Counted from the first letter of the stretch, positions 16,502 through 24,979 are shown. The stretch is DNA of 35,004 nucleotides from Acidimicrobiia bacterium (GCA_011523635.1 WTGI01000065.1:1-35004), one strand, 5' to 3'. Notes: a model not told the origin generated them from the letters alone. Numbers and translations: made by a program.

Positions 16502-17890
16502 TCACCCGGATGACGGGTCGGCGAGCCCGGTCCGGATCAGCCCGGCCCGTTCCAGCGCCTCCCCGATACCCAGCAGCACGTTCTCTCCCCACCACGGCGC
16601 CAGGAACTGGACAGAGGGGGGAGGGGCGCCGGGATCGGTTGTCGGCAGGGCGATGGCCGGGCATCCGGTCAGGTTCACGAGCGAGCTGTAGCCGTTCAGT
16701 ACGTCCCGGTAGAAGTGGGCCTCACCGTCGATCGGCATGATGTCGTTGCCGATGGTCTTGCGGGAGTGGCCGACCGCAGGGGTGAGCAGCAGGTCGTGGT
16801 GGCGGAAGGCTTCGCGGGCGGCCTGCTGGAGGGCCGCTCTCCGGCCCATGGCCTCGGTGTACTGGTCTATCGTCACCTCCATCGCCGCCCCCAGGCGCAC
16901 CTCGAGGTCGGGACCGTACGGCTTGTCAGGGTCGTTGAGCCACTCCCGATGCACAGCCGCCACCTCTCCGGCCACCACCGCCATGTATGTCGGATCGGGC
17001 ACCAGGCCGGGAGCCTCCACCCGCTCGACATGGGCGCCCACGTTGCGGAGCCGGTCGCAGAAGCGATCGAACGAGCGGTGCATGGCGGCGGAGGTGGGCG
17101 CCGCGGACAGCCAGCCGGCCGGCACTCCGACACGCAGGTTCTCGAGCCGAGGAGCCCGATCCGGGGAATCGGGCGCCCGGGCCGACCGGGGATCCGCCGG
17201 GTCGAACCCTTTCATCGCGTCATACAGCAGGCGGGCGTCGCCCACGGTGCCGGTTATGGGTCCCACCGTGTCGAGGGAACCCGCCACGGGGAACACGCCG
17301 GTCAAGGGGACGGCGCCGTGGGTGACCTTCAGGCCGACCACACCGCAGAGGGCGGCGGGCACCCGCACCGAGCCTCCCGTATCGGTGCCGATCGCTCCCG
17401 CAGACATGCCGGCCGCCATGGCCGCCGCCGACCCGCCCGAGGACCCTCCCGGCGACAGGTCGCGATCCCACGGGTTGCGAACCGGCCCGAACCAGGGGTT
17501 CTCCGACGAGAACCCGAACGCGAACTCGTGCAGTCCGGTCCTGCCGATGATGATGGCGCCGGCCGCCTCCAGACGGCGCACCACCGTGGCGGATGCCGTT
17601 GCCCTATGCCGGTAGAAGGCCGATCCGGCCGTGCTCACGCGCCCGGCGTGGTCGATCAGATCCTTGAGAGCGATGGGTACGCCGCACAGCGTCCCGGCGG
17701 GCGATCCCTCCCGGAGCCCGGCATCGACCGAGTCCGCCCGCTCCAAGGCCCCCGCCCGGTCGATCTCCACGAAGGCGTTGAGTTCCGAGTTGAGCCGCTC
17801 CGCCACCTCCAGGTACTGCTCCACCACCTGGCGGGCGGTCCGGATGCCGCTCCGGACGGCCTCGGCGATGCTGGCGGCGGTCCCGGGCAT
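16502..17890 (-). CDS. Amidase (amidase signature family)
   Basis: It hydrolyses C-N amide bonds through a Ser-cisSer-Lys triad. The 462-aa protein shows K76 (VPIALKDL), the GGSSGGS loop with cis-Ser about S150, and the nucleophile about S174 (GTDTGGS). The substrate is not deducible. It could be a generic amide hydrolase rather than GatA, since no gatB/gatC is near. The open frame extends upstream, but ATG 17890 (or GTG 17893) starts just after the DUF3048 stop at 17896 and gives the family N-terminus. It is likely in an operon with the upstream lipoprotein. Confidence 0.9.
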   Translation of the reverse strand: MPGTAASIAEAVRSGIRTARQVVEQYLEVAERLNSELNAFVEIDRAGALERADSVDAGLREGSPAGTLCGVPIALKDLIDHAGRVSTAGSAFYRHRATASATVVRRLEAAGAIIIGRTGLHEFAFGFSSENPWFGPVRNPWDRDLSPGGSSGGSAAAMAAGMSAGAIGTDTGGSVRVPAALCGVVGLKVTHGAVPLTGVFPVAGSLDTVGPITGTVGDARLLYDAMKGFDPADPRSARAPDSPDRAPRLENLRVGVPAGWLSAAPTSAAMHRSFDRFCDRLRNVGAHVERVEAPGLVPDPTYMAVVAGEVAAVHREWLNDPDKPYGPDLEVRLGAAMEVTIDQYTEAMGRRAALQQAAREAFRHHDLLLTPAVGHSRKTIGNDIMPIDGEAHFYRDVLNGYSSLVNLTGCPAIALPTTDPGAPPPSVQFLAPWWGENVLLGIGEALERAGLIRTGLADPSSG

Positions 17891-17895
17891 CACCG

Positions 17896-19185
17896 TTACC
17901 AGACCAGCCCGGCGGTCTCCGGGTAGATCATGATCCACGTCCGGCCGGCCGGCATGGTCATCGCCTCGCCCCGGGGCCCGGTTAGGGTGAACCAGTCGCC
18001 GACATCGGGGCGGCTCCACCGCCCTTCCTGCGCCAGGCCCTCGGCGAACACAACGGCGCGGTTCTCCCCTGTGGTGTGCCAGGCCGGGACGCACGAACCG
18101 TCACCCGAAGGGCAGGCCGTGTAACGCTCGGCCATCAGCACCACCAGCACGTCGGCCGCGATCTGGGTGGTGGTGCCGTCCTGGGCGATCAATTGATGGG
18201 ACACCCCCTCCACCGAACGCAGGTACTGGCTGCCGTCCCAGTGCCACACCACATCGGTGGTGTCCGTCCAGTCGAGGAAGATGTAGGTGGCGACGTCCAT
18301 CGGCGAGGCGGTGGATGGACCCCGGTTGAACAGGGTGGGGGGAGGGTTCTGGTCGAGGCCCCGGTCCTCCGCGATCCGGCGGGCCTCGGCGGTGTTGGCA
18401 TAGAGATTGTGCGGCGCCTTGCGCTCATTCCAGCGGTCGGTCAGGGGCGGTCCCATGTCTCCGATCAACGGTACGAGTGACTTGCCGACTATCCACGACT
18501 GGCCTCCACTGATGGTCAGCGCCCCGTTGAGCGGCTTGATCAGGGTCGAGTCGGTGGGACGGAGCGACCGCACCGGTCCCACCCACGGGGAGTCGCTGTG
18601 ATGGAAGAGGGCGATGAACCTGGTGATCCCCGCCTCCACCACCAGCTCGAACACCGCGTCGGCATGCTCGAGTCCCGACTGGGGCCGGGAGTTCCAGTGG
18701 TTGTCGACCTTGACCGCGATCAGCTTGCGATCCACCAGGGAGGAGGACGCGACGGGCAGACCGCTGACCGGCGACACCGGGCCGGAGTAGACGGTGGTCG
18801 AGGGGGAGGTGTCGTCGGGCTCCGGGGTATCGGTGGGCTCCGAGGTCCCCGCGGTGGTCGTGGCGCCCGTTCCGTCCGGCTCGGTACCCCCATCGGTGGC
18901 GGCTCCCGCGGTGGTGCCCGTGGTGGCGCCGCTGGTGGTGCCGGCGTCCTGGCCAACCTCCCCGGTCGTGGTGGCGGCGGTCCCCGCCTCCGTCCCCGCC
19001 TCCGTCCCCGCCTCCCCGGCCGGCTCGCTACCGGATCCCGGGTCGGATGTGGGGGCGACGGTGTCCTCGCTGACCTGGGTGGACGTATCGGAGGGGGTGG
19101 TCGAGGGAACGGCGTCGTCCGCACTGCCGCAGGCGACGGAGAGCACCAGCCAGACAGCCACGAGCAAGAGGTTCTTTCGGGGCAT
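17896..19185 (-). CDS. DUF3048 domain lipoprotein (YerB-like)
   Basis: The 429-aa protein has a lipoprotein signal peptide (LLLVAVWLVLSVAC, lipidated Cys about 19). A long low-complexity linker follows, rich in Thr, Ser, Gly, Glu and Pro (about 20-135), including EAGTEAGTEAGT encoded by a short tandem DNA repeat. The DUF3048 domain runs from about 140 (PVSGLPV, AVKVDNHWNSRPQSGL, FIALFHHSD, VGPVRSLRPTD) to the C-terminus. It is expected to be anchored on the outer face of the membrane. Its biochemical function is not established. It precedes the amidase by 5 nt. Confidence 0.9.
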   Translation of the reverse strand: MPRKNLLLVAVWLVLSVACGSADDAVPSTTPSDTSTQVSEDTVAPTSDPGSGSEPAGEAGTEAGTEAGTAATTTGEVGQDAGTTSGATTGTTAGAATDGGTEPDGTGATTTAGTSEPTDTPEPDDTSPSTTVYSGPVSPVSGLPVASSSLVDRKLIAVKVDNHWNSRPQSGLEHADAVFELVVEAGITRFIALFHHSDSPWVGPVRSLRPTDSTLIKPLNGALTISGGQSWIVGKSLVPLIGDMGPPLTDRWNERKAPHNLYANTAEARRIAEDRGLDQNPPPTLFNRGPSTASPMDVATYIFLDWTDTTDVVWHWDGSQYLRSVEGVSHQLIAQDGTTTQIAADVLVVLMAERYTACPSGDGSCVPAWHTTGENRAVVFAEGLAQEGRWSRPDVGDWFTLTGPRGEAMTMPAGRTWIMIYPETAGLVW

Positions 19186-19269
19186 AGGTCGTCTCAGTCT
19201 CTCAGACTCGGGGGCCTATTCCAAGGATCGACCTGGCGTGGGGACGGCGCGTACAGACCACTTGGACCA

Positions 19270-19794
19270 CTAGATGCGTCCGGCTCGGCGCCAGGGCCAG
19301 TACCGGCCCACCACTCTCGAGTGGACGCTCGGGCGCCGGATCGGCCCGAGCGTCCGGCTGTCGGCGGACGAGTCGGCCCGGTTGTCGCCGAGGACGAACC
19401 AGGAGTCGGATGGCACGATCCACTCGCCTTCGGGACGGGTGGCGGCATGCCACCACGGATCAACGGCCGGCCGGCCCCCGATCATCAGCACCCCACCCTC
19501 GATGCCGACCGTCTCGCCTGGCAGGCCTACCACCCGCTTGATCATGTAGCGTCCGTCAGCCCGGAAGATCATGATGTCGCCCCGGGCGATCCCCCGCCGT
19601 TCCCAAGCCCGATCCGTCATCAGGTGGTCACCCGGCTCGATGGCGGGCAGCATGGAATGGTCCACTACCCGGAAGCGGCGGTAGCGGGACGCGAGCACGG
19701 TCCCGGCCAGTCCGACCAGGGCGACGGCGCTCCGGCGGGCATGCCGCCTCCAGGGACTCAAGGCGCGAGGGCGGGTAGAGGCTGCACGGGACAT
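19270..19794 (-). CDS. sodX: Ni-SOD maturation protease, S26 signal-peptidase family
   Basis: It removes the short propeptide of Ni-SOD so that His1 can bind nickel. The 174-aa protein has a basic N-terminus, one membrane helix (about 22-36), the Ser nucleophile in VVDHSMLPAIEPGD (S47), and the general-base Lys in YMIKRVVGLPGE (K86). The family box FVLGDNRADSSADSR is also visible. Its divergent position next to sodN, 55 bp away, is the classical pairing and separates it from general signal peptidase I. ATG 19794 is chosen, with TACACT 5 nt upstream; 19818 is an alternative. DUF3048 and the amidase follow in the same direction. Confidence 0.88.
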   Translation of the reverse strand: MSRAASTRPRALSPWRRHARRSAVALVGLAGTVLASRYRRFRVVDHSMLPAIEPGDHLMTDRAWERRGIARGDIMIFRADGRYMIKRVVGLPGETVGIEGGVLMIGGRPAVDPWWHAATRPEGEWIVPSDSWFVLGDNRADSSADSRTLGPIRRPSVHSRVVGRYWPWRRAGRI

Positions 19795-19849
19795 CGTTGA
19801 GTGTATTGTCTCCCTCATCCGGTAAACCACCAGACCCGAGGAGATGTTC

Positions 19850-20266
19850 ATGGGGATTCTCGCACCATCCAGGCAGGCCCACGCCCACTGCGACCTGTTC
19901 TGCGGCGTCTACGACCCGGCCCAGGCCAGGATCGAGGCCGAGTCGGTTCTCCAGGCCGCCAACAAGTACCACGGGAGCGATGACGAGGTGTTCCGCAGCC
20001 GTTGTATCGCGGTCAAGGAGGCGCAGGCCGAGCTGGTGAAGCACCACCTGTCGGTGCTGTGGACCGACTTCTTCAAGCCGCACCATCTGGAGCAGTTCCC
20101 GGAGCTGCACAATCTGTTCTGGAACGCCATCAAGGCGGCCGGCGACGCCAAGAAGTCGACCGATACGGCCGTGGCCGAGGACCTGGTGGCCCAGATCGAG
20201 GGCATCGCCGAGGTCTTCTGGCAGACCGCAGAGTCCGCCAACGTGGGACTGTACCCACCCTCCTGA
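19850..20266 (+). CDS. sodN: Nickel superoxide dismutase with atypical nickel hook (HCDLFC)
   Basis: It dismutates superoxide with nickel bound by the N-terminal hook of the mature protein. The 138-aa precursor starts with a 12-residue propeptide (MGILAPSRQAHA) followed by HCDLFCGVYDPAQARIEAES. The ligands His1, Cys2 and Cys6 are kept. The residue usually Pro at position 5 of the hook (HCDLPCG) is Phe (codon TTC). ATG 19850 is chosen because AGGAG lies 6 nt upstream; ATG 19844 touches the SD. The rest matches the four-helix body of the family. Repeat array 2 follows the stop. Confidence 0.94.
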   Translation: MGILAPSRQAHAHCDLFCGVYDPAQARIEAESVLQAANKYHGSDDEVFRSRCIAVKEAQAELVKHHLSVLWTDFFKPHHLEQFPELHNLFWNAIKAAGDAKKSTDTAVAEDLVAQIEGIAEVFWQTAESANVGLYPPS

Positions 20267-20289
20267 CCCGCCTCAGCGCCCACCTCTCC

Positions 20290-20570
20290 CACGAACCTAA
20301 GGCTCAGGGCGCAGCACACCGCGCCACGAACCTAAGGCTCAGAACGTCATCCGTGGTGCCCTGTTCCTCAGGTTCAGGGCGTCATCCGTGGTGCTGTGTG
20401 CCTCAAGTTCGTCGGCCGCACCATTCTCGATGCACAGGGCGTCATCCGTGGTGTCCTGTTCCTCAGGTTCAGGGCGTCATCGGTGGTGTTGTGTGCCTCA
20501 AGTTCGTCGGCCGCACCATTCTCGATGCACAGGACGTCATATATGGCGCCGTCTGCCTCAAGAATGCTCT
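20290..20570. repeat. Palindrome array 2, 95-bp tandem period
   Basis: Units starting CCTCAGGTTCAGGGCGTCAT occur at 20366 and 20461, again exactly 95 bp apart, with degenerate half-units on both sides. The palindrome core (GGGCGTCAT-NN-GTGGTGCCCT) and the TTCTCGATGCACAGG segment match array 1. The rest of the spacer (GTCGGCCGCACCA) differs from array 1 but is identical within this array. This indicates local expansion after the arrays separated. Confidence 0.85.
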
Positions 20571-20574
20571 GAAG

Positions 20575-20640
20575 TCCACGAACTCGCGAACAAGCAGACC
20601 GAACTCGCGAAAATCCGGCTCTCCGACCGGGCCCCGGCGC
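20575..20640 (+). repeat. Truncated structured repeat: two GCGAA units plus hairpin 1
   Basis: GAACTCGCGAACAAGC and GAACTCGCGAAAATCC are followed by CCGG...CCGGGCCCC, the start of the structured repeat. From about 20650 the sequence changes into the relic of an AAA ATPase instead of continuing as in copies B, C and E. Confidence 0.5.
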
Positions 20641-20651
20641 TCAACCCCACG

Positions 20652-20818
20652 GTCGCTCAGGTCAGATGGCGATTCCAGGTCGAGATAGACGGAGTCCAGC
20701 GCGTCGGCGATCTCCCCGGCCAGCGTGGTTCCCCACCTGCCGGGGTCCGATCAAAGCAACGGCGGGATGCTCCGAGAGGAGACCGTGACAGCCGTGAATA
20801 CAGACGGCGCGGAATCAT
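20652..20818 (-). pseudogene. Relic of AAA ATPase (AAA_14/DUF4143 type), N-terminal part, two frameshifts
   Basis: Reading from ATG 20818 on the minus strand gives MIPRRLYSRLSRSPL. A shifted frame then gives SEHPAVALIGPRQVG, and a further shift gives TTLAGEIADALDSVYLDLES and SPSDLSD. Together this is the start and Walker A region (GPRQVGKTTL) of the DUF4143 family of P-loop ATPases. Two bases of the Walker A Lys codon are missing at the second shift. Homology stops at about 20652, where the structured-repeat fragment begins, and no later domain remains. An AT-rich upstream region (20819-20870) may be its old promoter. Confidence 0.75.
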
Positions 20819-20879
20819 CCTTGTAATTGCGGCACAGAGCTCCAGAAATACAAGGTTGATGGGGAGGGAGCATCACATT

Positions 20880-20996
20880 TGGTGTCGTGTTCCTGAGGTT
20901 TAGGGCGTCATGGGTGGTGCGGTGTTCCTCAGGTTCGGGGCCCGCGCTGTTCCTGAGTTTAGGGCGTCATAGGTGGTGCCCTGTGTATTAAGAACC
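20880..20996. repeat. Palindrome array 3 (short, degenerate)
   Basis: Two to three copies of the TTAGGGCGTCAT-NN-GTGGTGC palindrome (at about 20899 and 20959), with CCTGAG/CCTCAG flanks, run directly into structured repeat copy C. They are more diverged than arrays 1 and 2. Confidence 0.65.
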
Positions 20997-21002
20997 GAGA
21001 TT

Positions 21003-21260
21003 CCGGGGAAAACTCGCGAAAACCTGGAAAACTCGCGAAAATCCGGTGTTCCGCATCGGGCCCTCCCCCACCACCACCTGTCCTGGCTTGGAGCGTGGTC
21101 GGCCATGCCCGGCTGGCTGCCGGGAATCGGCGGTTCGCTCCATGAAGCCTTGTGTTCCCTCGATCCGGCCGTTCCGATCGGTCTCACCTCATCGGCCGGT
21201 GTAGGTGCTTGGCGATAGGCAACGTATATCGGGGGTGTGACAGATTCGACCTTGCTGGAC
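21003..21260 (+). repeat. Structured intergenic repeat, copy C (full length)
   Basis: Two 19-bp tandem units (GGAAAACTCGCGAAAA...) precede hairpin 1 (CCGGTG 21043-21048 with CATCGG 21054-21059, one G-U). The outer stem GGAGCG (21090-21095) pairs with CGCTCC (21136-21141) around hairpin 2 (CCCGGC/GCCGGG). Hairpin 3 and the tail GGTGCTTGGCGATAGGCAAC follow, ending GTGTGACAGATTCGACC. It is closely similar to copy B across about 200 nt, although 11.5 kb away. It points toward the convergent ABC operon end. Confidence 0.75.
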
Positions 21261-21389
21261 AGACTGCGAAAAAACGGTCGCCATCGGTTGGTTGGAGAAG
21301 GTCGGGTAGCAGGTACGGGCTCTGCGGCCCGGACGCGCACTCGCGAGACCCACGCATCGGACTCGAAAGCTACCTGCTCGGGGCGGCGG

Positions 21390-22151
21390 TCACTCGCCGA
21401 CCAGGTCCCGCCGTTTCAGTATCGACCCTGTGAGCATCACCGAGACCAGCGCCATCACCGCGACCTTGGCGGCGGCGCCTCCCGCTCCGATCGTGACGCG
21501 GCCGAGTATCACGTCTACGGCGTCGTACGTGTCGACGGTCATCGAGGCGAAGTCCGCCCACGCCGAGACGACGATGCGGTAGATCGAGGATGCCTGTATT
21601 CCCGCGATGAAGCTGGAGAGGATCCCCTCCCACAGGAACAGGTAGCCGAGACCGAGCAGGGTGGCCCGGTTGAGCACCAGCCCCAGGGGCACGAACAGGG
21701 CGGCCGAGGCCACGCACTGGACGGCCACGCCAACCGTGGTGGCTATCCCCAGGGACCAGTCGCCGCTCATCACCGCGGCCACCACCCATGTGACCAGGAC
21801 CCCGGCCTCCACGATCACGAAGGCGGAGACGGCCGCGGCTATCAGGGCGCCCAGGGCGATGACCACCCGAGGCACCGGCTTGAGGAGGAGGAAGGGGAGG
21901 GTGTGCGCCTTGCGCTCCTCGCCGAGGGCGGCGGTCGACACGACGAGGGCCGCGACGGGGTAGACCGTGGCCATCCCCAGGCCGAACGTGAGGTTGTTGT
22001 ACATCTCGGCTGCGAACGACCCGGTGCGCCCCAAGGCCAGGAAGAACAGCAGCGGTGCCAGCGACGCGGTCAGGAAGAACATCGCGATCGACCGGCGGCG
22101 CCTCATCAAGCGGCCGGTTATCGAACCGACGACCAGGAACAGGGCCTTCAT
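21390..22151 (-). CDS. ABC-2 type transporter permease
   Basis: This is a 253-aa integral membrane protein with about six helices (for example LGMATVYPVAALVVSTAAL and VIALGALIAAAVSAFVIVEA). It is the last gene of a four-gene ABC operon and pairs with the ATP-binding protein at 22148-23104, whose TGA overlaps its ATG (ATGA). The open frame continues far upstream, but that part is a shadow of the ATPase gene. The GEERKAHTLPFLLLKPVPR loop resembles ABC-2 permeases such as Nos/Nat types. The cargo is unknown. Confidence 0.82.
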   Translation of the reverse strand: MKALFLVVGSITGRLMRRRRSIAMFFLTASLAPLLFFLALGRTGSFAAEMYNNLTFGLGMATVYPVAALVVSTAALGEERKAHTLPFLLLKPVPRVVIALGALIAAAVSAFVIVEAGVLVTWVVAAVMSGDWSLGIATTVGVAVQCVASAALFVPLGLVLNRATLLGLGYLFLWEGILSSFIAGIQASSIYRIVVSAWADFASMTVDTYDAVDVILGRVTIGAGGAAAKVAVMALVSVMLTGSILKRRDLVGE

Positions 22152-23104
22152 CGGGGGTTCACCAGGTAGCGGAAGACGCTGTCCAGGGACTCGTCCTCCG
22201 GGGAGACCGCCGTGATCCGGGCTCCGGCCTCCCGGGCGCCGGCTGCGATGTCGAGGCCGAGGGCCCGGGCGTCGCTGGTCCTGATCTCGATCCCGTCCTC
22301 GCCGACCCGTACCGACTCCACCCACTCTCCTCCCAGCAGCCTGCGCGCCAGCGGGCGCGGCCGGTCGGTGTCGATCCGGATGAGGCGAGGCTTGTCGGAC
22401 ATGGCATCGCGTAGCGCAGCCAGGGTTCCCGCCGCCGCCACCCGTCCATCGACCATGGCCACCACCCTTCCGGCCATGCGTTCCACCTCCGCGAGGACGT
22501 GCGATGAGACGATGATCGTCCGCCCTTGCTGCCCGAGATCCAGGAACAGCTCGATCAGGCGGGCGCGCTGCAGCGGGTCGGTCCCGTTGAGCGGTTCGTC
22601 GAGGAGCAGCACCTCGGGATCGTGGACCAGCGCCGCAGCCACCTTCGCCCTCTGGCGCATGCCCTTGGAGAAGGTCGACAGGGCTCGGTCGGCGTCCTTG
22701 GTGAGGTGGACGGTCTCGAGGGCCCGGCGGGCGGCCGCTCCGGTGTCCTCCACCTTCGACATGGCCGCGCTCCACTGTATGAAGCGCCGGGCCGTCATGT
22801 GCTCGTAGACGGCTTCATCCTCCGGGACGAACCCGAGATGCCGGTAGGCGCCGGGTTTGCGACCCGGATCCCGACCGAGGATGGTTGCGCCACCCGCCGA
22901 CGGCGTCAACAAGCCGGCCAGGACCCGGAGCAGGGTGGTCTTGCCGGCCCCGTTCGGGCCGAGCAGACCGGTCACCCCCGGTCCGAACGAGCAGTCCACC
23001 TCGGAGACCGCCACCTTCGGCCCGAACCACTTCGACAGCCGGTTGGCCACCACCGTTGGCTCGTCGACATGAAGAGCGTCGGTGGAGCGGTCCGGCGCCG
23101 TCAC
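22148..23104 (-). CDS. ABC transporter ATP-binding protein (second pair)
   Basis: The 318-aa ATPase has Walker A GPNGAGKTTLL, the signature-like LSTFSKGMRQRAKVA, Walker B EVLLLDEPLNGTDP, and the switch His in IIVSSHVL. I chose GTG 23104: its GTGA overlaps the stop of the upstream permease, and a GGAGG SD (within CCGGAGGTTGAC) lies just upstream. The longer ATG at 23125 would start inside the permease gene before that SD. It forms a likely exporter with the permease encoded next. The variant signature (SKGMRQR) is usual for DrrA/Nat-like exporters. Confidence 0.9.
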   Translation of the reverse strand: MTAPDRSTDALHVDEPTVVANRLSKWFGPKVAVSEVDCSFGPGVTGLLGPNGAGKTTLLRVLAGLLTPSAGGATILGRDPGRKPGAYRHLGFVPEDEAVYEHMTARRFIQWSAAMSKVEDTGAAARRALETVHLTKDADRALSTFSKGMRQRAKVAAALVHDPEVLLLDEPLNGTDPLQRARLIELFLDLGQQGRTIIVSSHVLAEVERMAGRVVAMVDGRVAAAGTLAALRDAMSDKPRLIRIDTDRPRPLARRLLGGEWVESVRVGEDGIEIRTSDARALGLDIAAGAREAGARITAVSPEDESLDSVFRYLVNPR

Positions 23105-24021
23105 GTCAACCTCCGGTAGCGCCATCCGACCAGCGCCGCGCTCACGACGGCCAGCCCGACTATGACGGCCAGCGAGACGCCGGGCCCGAATCCGGCCTGT
23201 GCCGGTATCCACTCCACCGATTCGTGGACCCCGAAGATCCAGTCGCGGACGTACCGGGGATGCTGCTCCGTGGCGAGCAGGGCCGCCCACCGGGAGCCGG
23301 GCGTGTCGTCCGCGGCCTCCTGGGCGAAGAGCGCCACCAGGTTGAGGCCCAGCGAGCCGATCAGGAAGGCGGCCGCGGCGGCGCCGACCCGGTTGATGAA
23401 GGATGCGGTGAGGAAGCTGAGCGACGCGTGAAGGACGAAGTAGGCGAGGGCTGCCAGCGGGACCTGCCAGAGGATGTCGGTGGTCCGGCCCAGGTAGGAG
23501 AGGAAACCTTCCCGGGAGAGCGCGGCCAGCCCCAGATGGAGCAGCAGTTGGGGCATCAGCCAGAAGCTGAGGATCACGGTGGCGTATGCCAGGACCTTGC
23601 CGATGAGGTAGTGACGGAGGGCCAGCGGACGCGAGAAGTAAACGTTGAGGACCCCGTCAGTCCGGTCGGGGATCAGGAGCTGGGCGCCGGCGTACGCGGC
23701 GAACAGCAGAGCCACCACCGAGATGAAGTCGAAGTACCCCCGGTAACGGGGGACCAGCTCGGTCAGCTCCTCGACCGGGGTCTGGGAGGTGGCCCAGGTG
23801 ATGGCGACCAGTATCACCACCGAGGCCAGCGCCACCACGATGAGCGTCCAGGGCAACAGCTTCCGCTTCGCCTTGCGGCGAAAGCCCATCACCCTGCGGA
23901 ACCCCTCTCGTACGATGGCCCGCACCGCGCCCCTCCTGCCGGTACGGGCCCCGTCGTAGTGTCGGTAGCCCCGGTCGACGATGGTCGCCTGGTCGCGGCC
24001 GGTCTCGCGGGCGTCAGCCAT
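23101..24021 (-). CDS. ABC-2 type transporter permease (first pair)
   Basis: The 306-aa membrane protein has a cytosolic N-terminus with DRGYRHYDGARTGRRGA, a motif common in ABC-2 permeases of high-GC Gram-positives. Helices begin near residue 57 (LLPWTLIVVALASVVILVAI), and a large extracytoplasmic loop (about 245-275) lies before the last one. The start overlaps the upstream ATPase stop by 8 nt and its end overlaps the next ATPase by 4 nt. This indicates tight translational coupling. Confidence 0.85.
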   Translation of the reverse strand: MADARETGRDQATIVDRGYRHYDGARTGRRGAVRAIVREGFRRVMGFRRKAKRKLLPWTLIVVALASVVILVAITWATSQTPVEELTELVPRYRGYFDFISVVALLFAAYAGAQLLIPDRTDGVLNVYFSRPLALRHYLIGKVLAYATVILSFWLMPQLLLHLGLAALSREGFLSYLGRTTDILWQVPLAALAYFVLHASLSFLTASFINRVGAAAAAFLIGSLGLNLVALFAQEAADDTPGSRWAALLATEQHPRYVRDWIFGVHESVEWIPAQAGFGPGVSLAVIVGLAVVSAALVGWRYRRLT

Positions 24022-24979
24022 TCGCTTCCCTGGCGGCGGCCACCAGCACGTCCTCGAGGCGGCTCAGGCTGGTTCCCAGCCTGCGGACCGACGATCCCGA
24101 CGACTCGAGAGCGTCGCGCATCACGGCGAAGGCGTCCTCGGATCGTGTCACGACGGTTACCACCGCCCCGTCCACGGTGACGGACACTCCCTGGCGGGTC
24201 AGCGCGTCGACCAGGGTCCCTGGGTCGCCGTAGACCTCCACGGACAGGCGATCACCCTCGCCCGGAGGGTCGAGCGGCGCCGAGTGGATCAGCCGCCCGG
24301 CGTCGAGCATCACCACCCAGTCACAGGTCCGCTCGATGTCGTCGAGGATGTGGGACGAGAACAGCACGTTCATGCCGAACTCGCGAAAGCGGGCTATCAA
24401 CTCCAGCATCTGGTCGCGCCCGGCGGGGTCGAGACCCGAAGCAGGCTCGTCCAGGAGCACCAGTTCGGGGTCGTGGACGATGCTCTGCGCCAGTTTCACC
24501 CTCTGCTGCATGCCGGTCGAGAAGTCCCCCAGGTAACGGAACCGTTCCTCGTGCAACCCGACCAGGAACAGGGTCTCCGAGGCCCTCCTCCGCGCCTCGA
24601 CCGGAGGGATCCCGCCGAGCTCCGCGGCATACGCCACGAAGTCGGCCGCGGTCTGGTCCAGGGGAAGGCACTTGTTCTCGGGCATGTAGCCGATCCGCTC
24701 CCGGAGTCCGGCCGGATCCTCGGCCACCGGCGTTCCGAACACCGAGATCTGCCCGTAGGTCGGCCGGATGAGACCGAGCACGAGCCTGATGAGGGTGGTC
24801 TTGCCGGCGCCGTTGGCCCCGATGAGGCCGGTCACGCCGGGCTGGACGTCCAGGTCGACGTCCTCGAGGGCCCTGATGTTCCCGTAGTGCTTGTAGAGGC
24901 CGCCGGTCTTGATGATCGGCGCGCCGGCCTCCGGGGTGGTCCGGTGTGCGGTCACGAGCTCGCTCTCACGCGAACGCAC
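24014..24979 (-). CDS. ABC transporter ATP-binding protein (first pair)
   Basis: The 321-aa ATPase has Walker A GANGAGKTTLI, the signature FSTGMQQRVKLAQ, Walker B ELVLLDEPASGLDP, and the switch His in VLFSSHIL. The C-terminal 90 residues form the accessory domain seen in exporter ATPases. The start is drawn at GTG 24979, but an internal GTG a few codons later is possible, since neither has a perfect SD. It is first gene of the operon; a promoter lies about 85-110 nt upstream. Confidence 0.9.
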   Translation of the reverse strand: MRSRESELVTAHRTTPEAGAPIIKTGGLYKHYGNIRALEDVDLDVQPGVTGLIGANGAGKTTLIRLVLGLIRPTYGQISVFGTPVAEDPAGLRERIGYMPENKCLPLDQTAADFVAYAAELGGIPPVEARRRASETLFLVGLHEERFRYLGDFSTGMQQRVKLAQSIVHDPELVLLDEPASGLDPAGRDQMLELIARFREFGMNVLFSSHILDDIERTCDWVVMLDAGRLIHSAPLDPPGEGDRLSVEVYGDPGTLVDALTRQGVSVTVDGAVVTVVTRSEDAFAVMRDALESSGSSVRRLGTSLSRLEDVLVAAAREANG

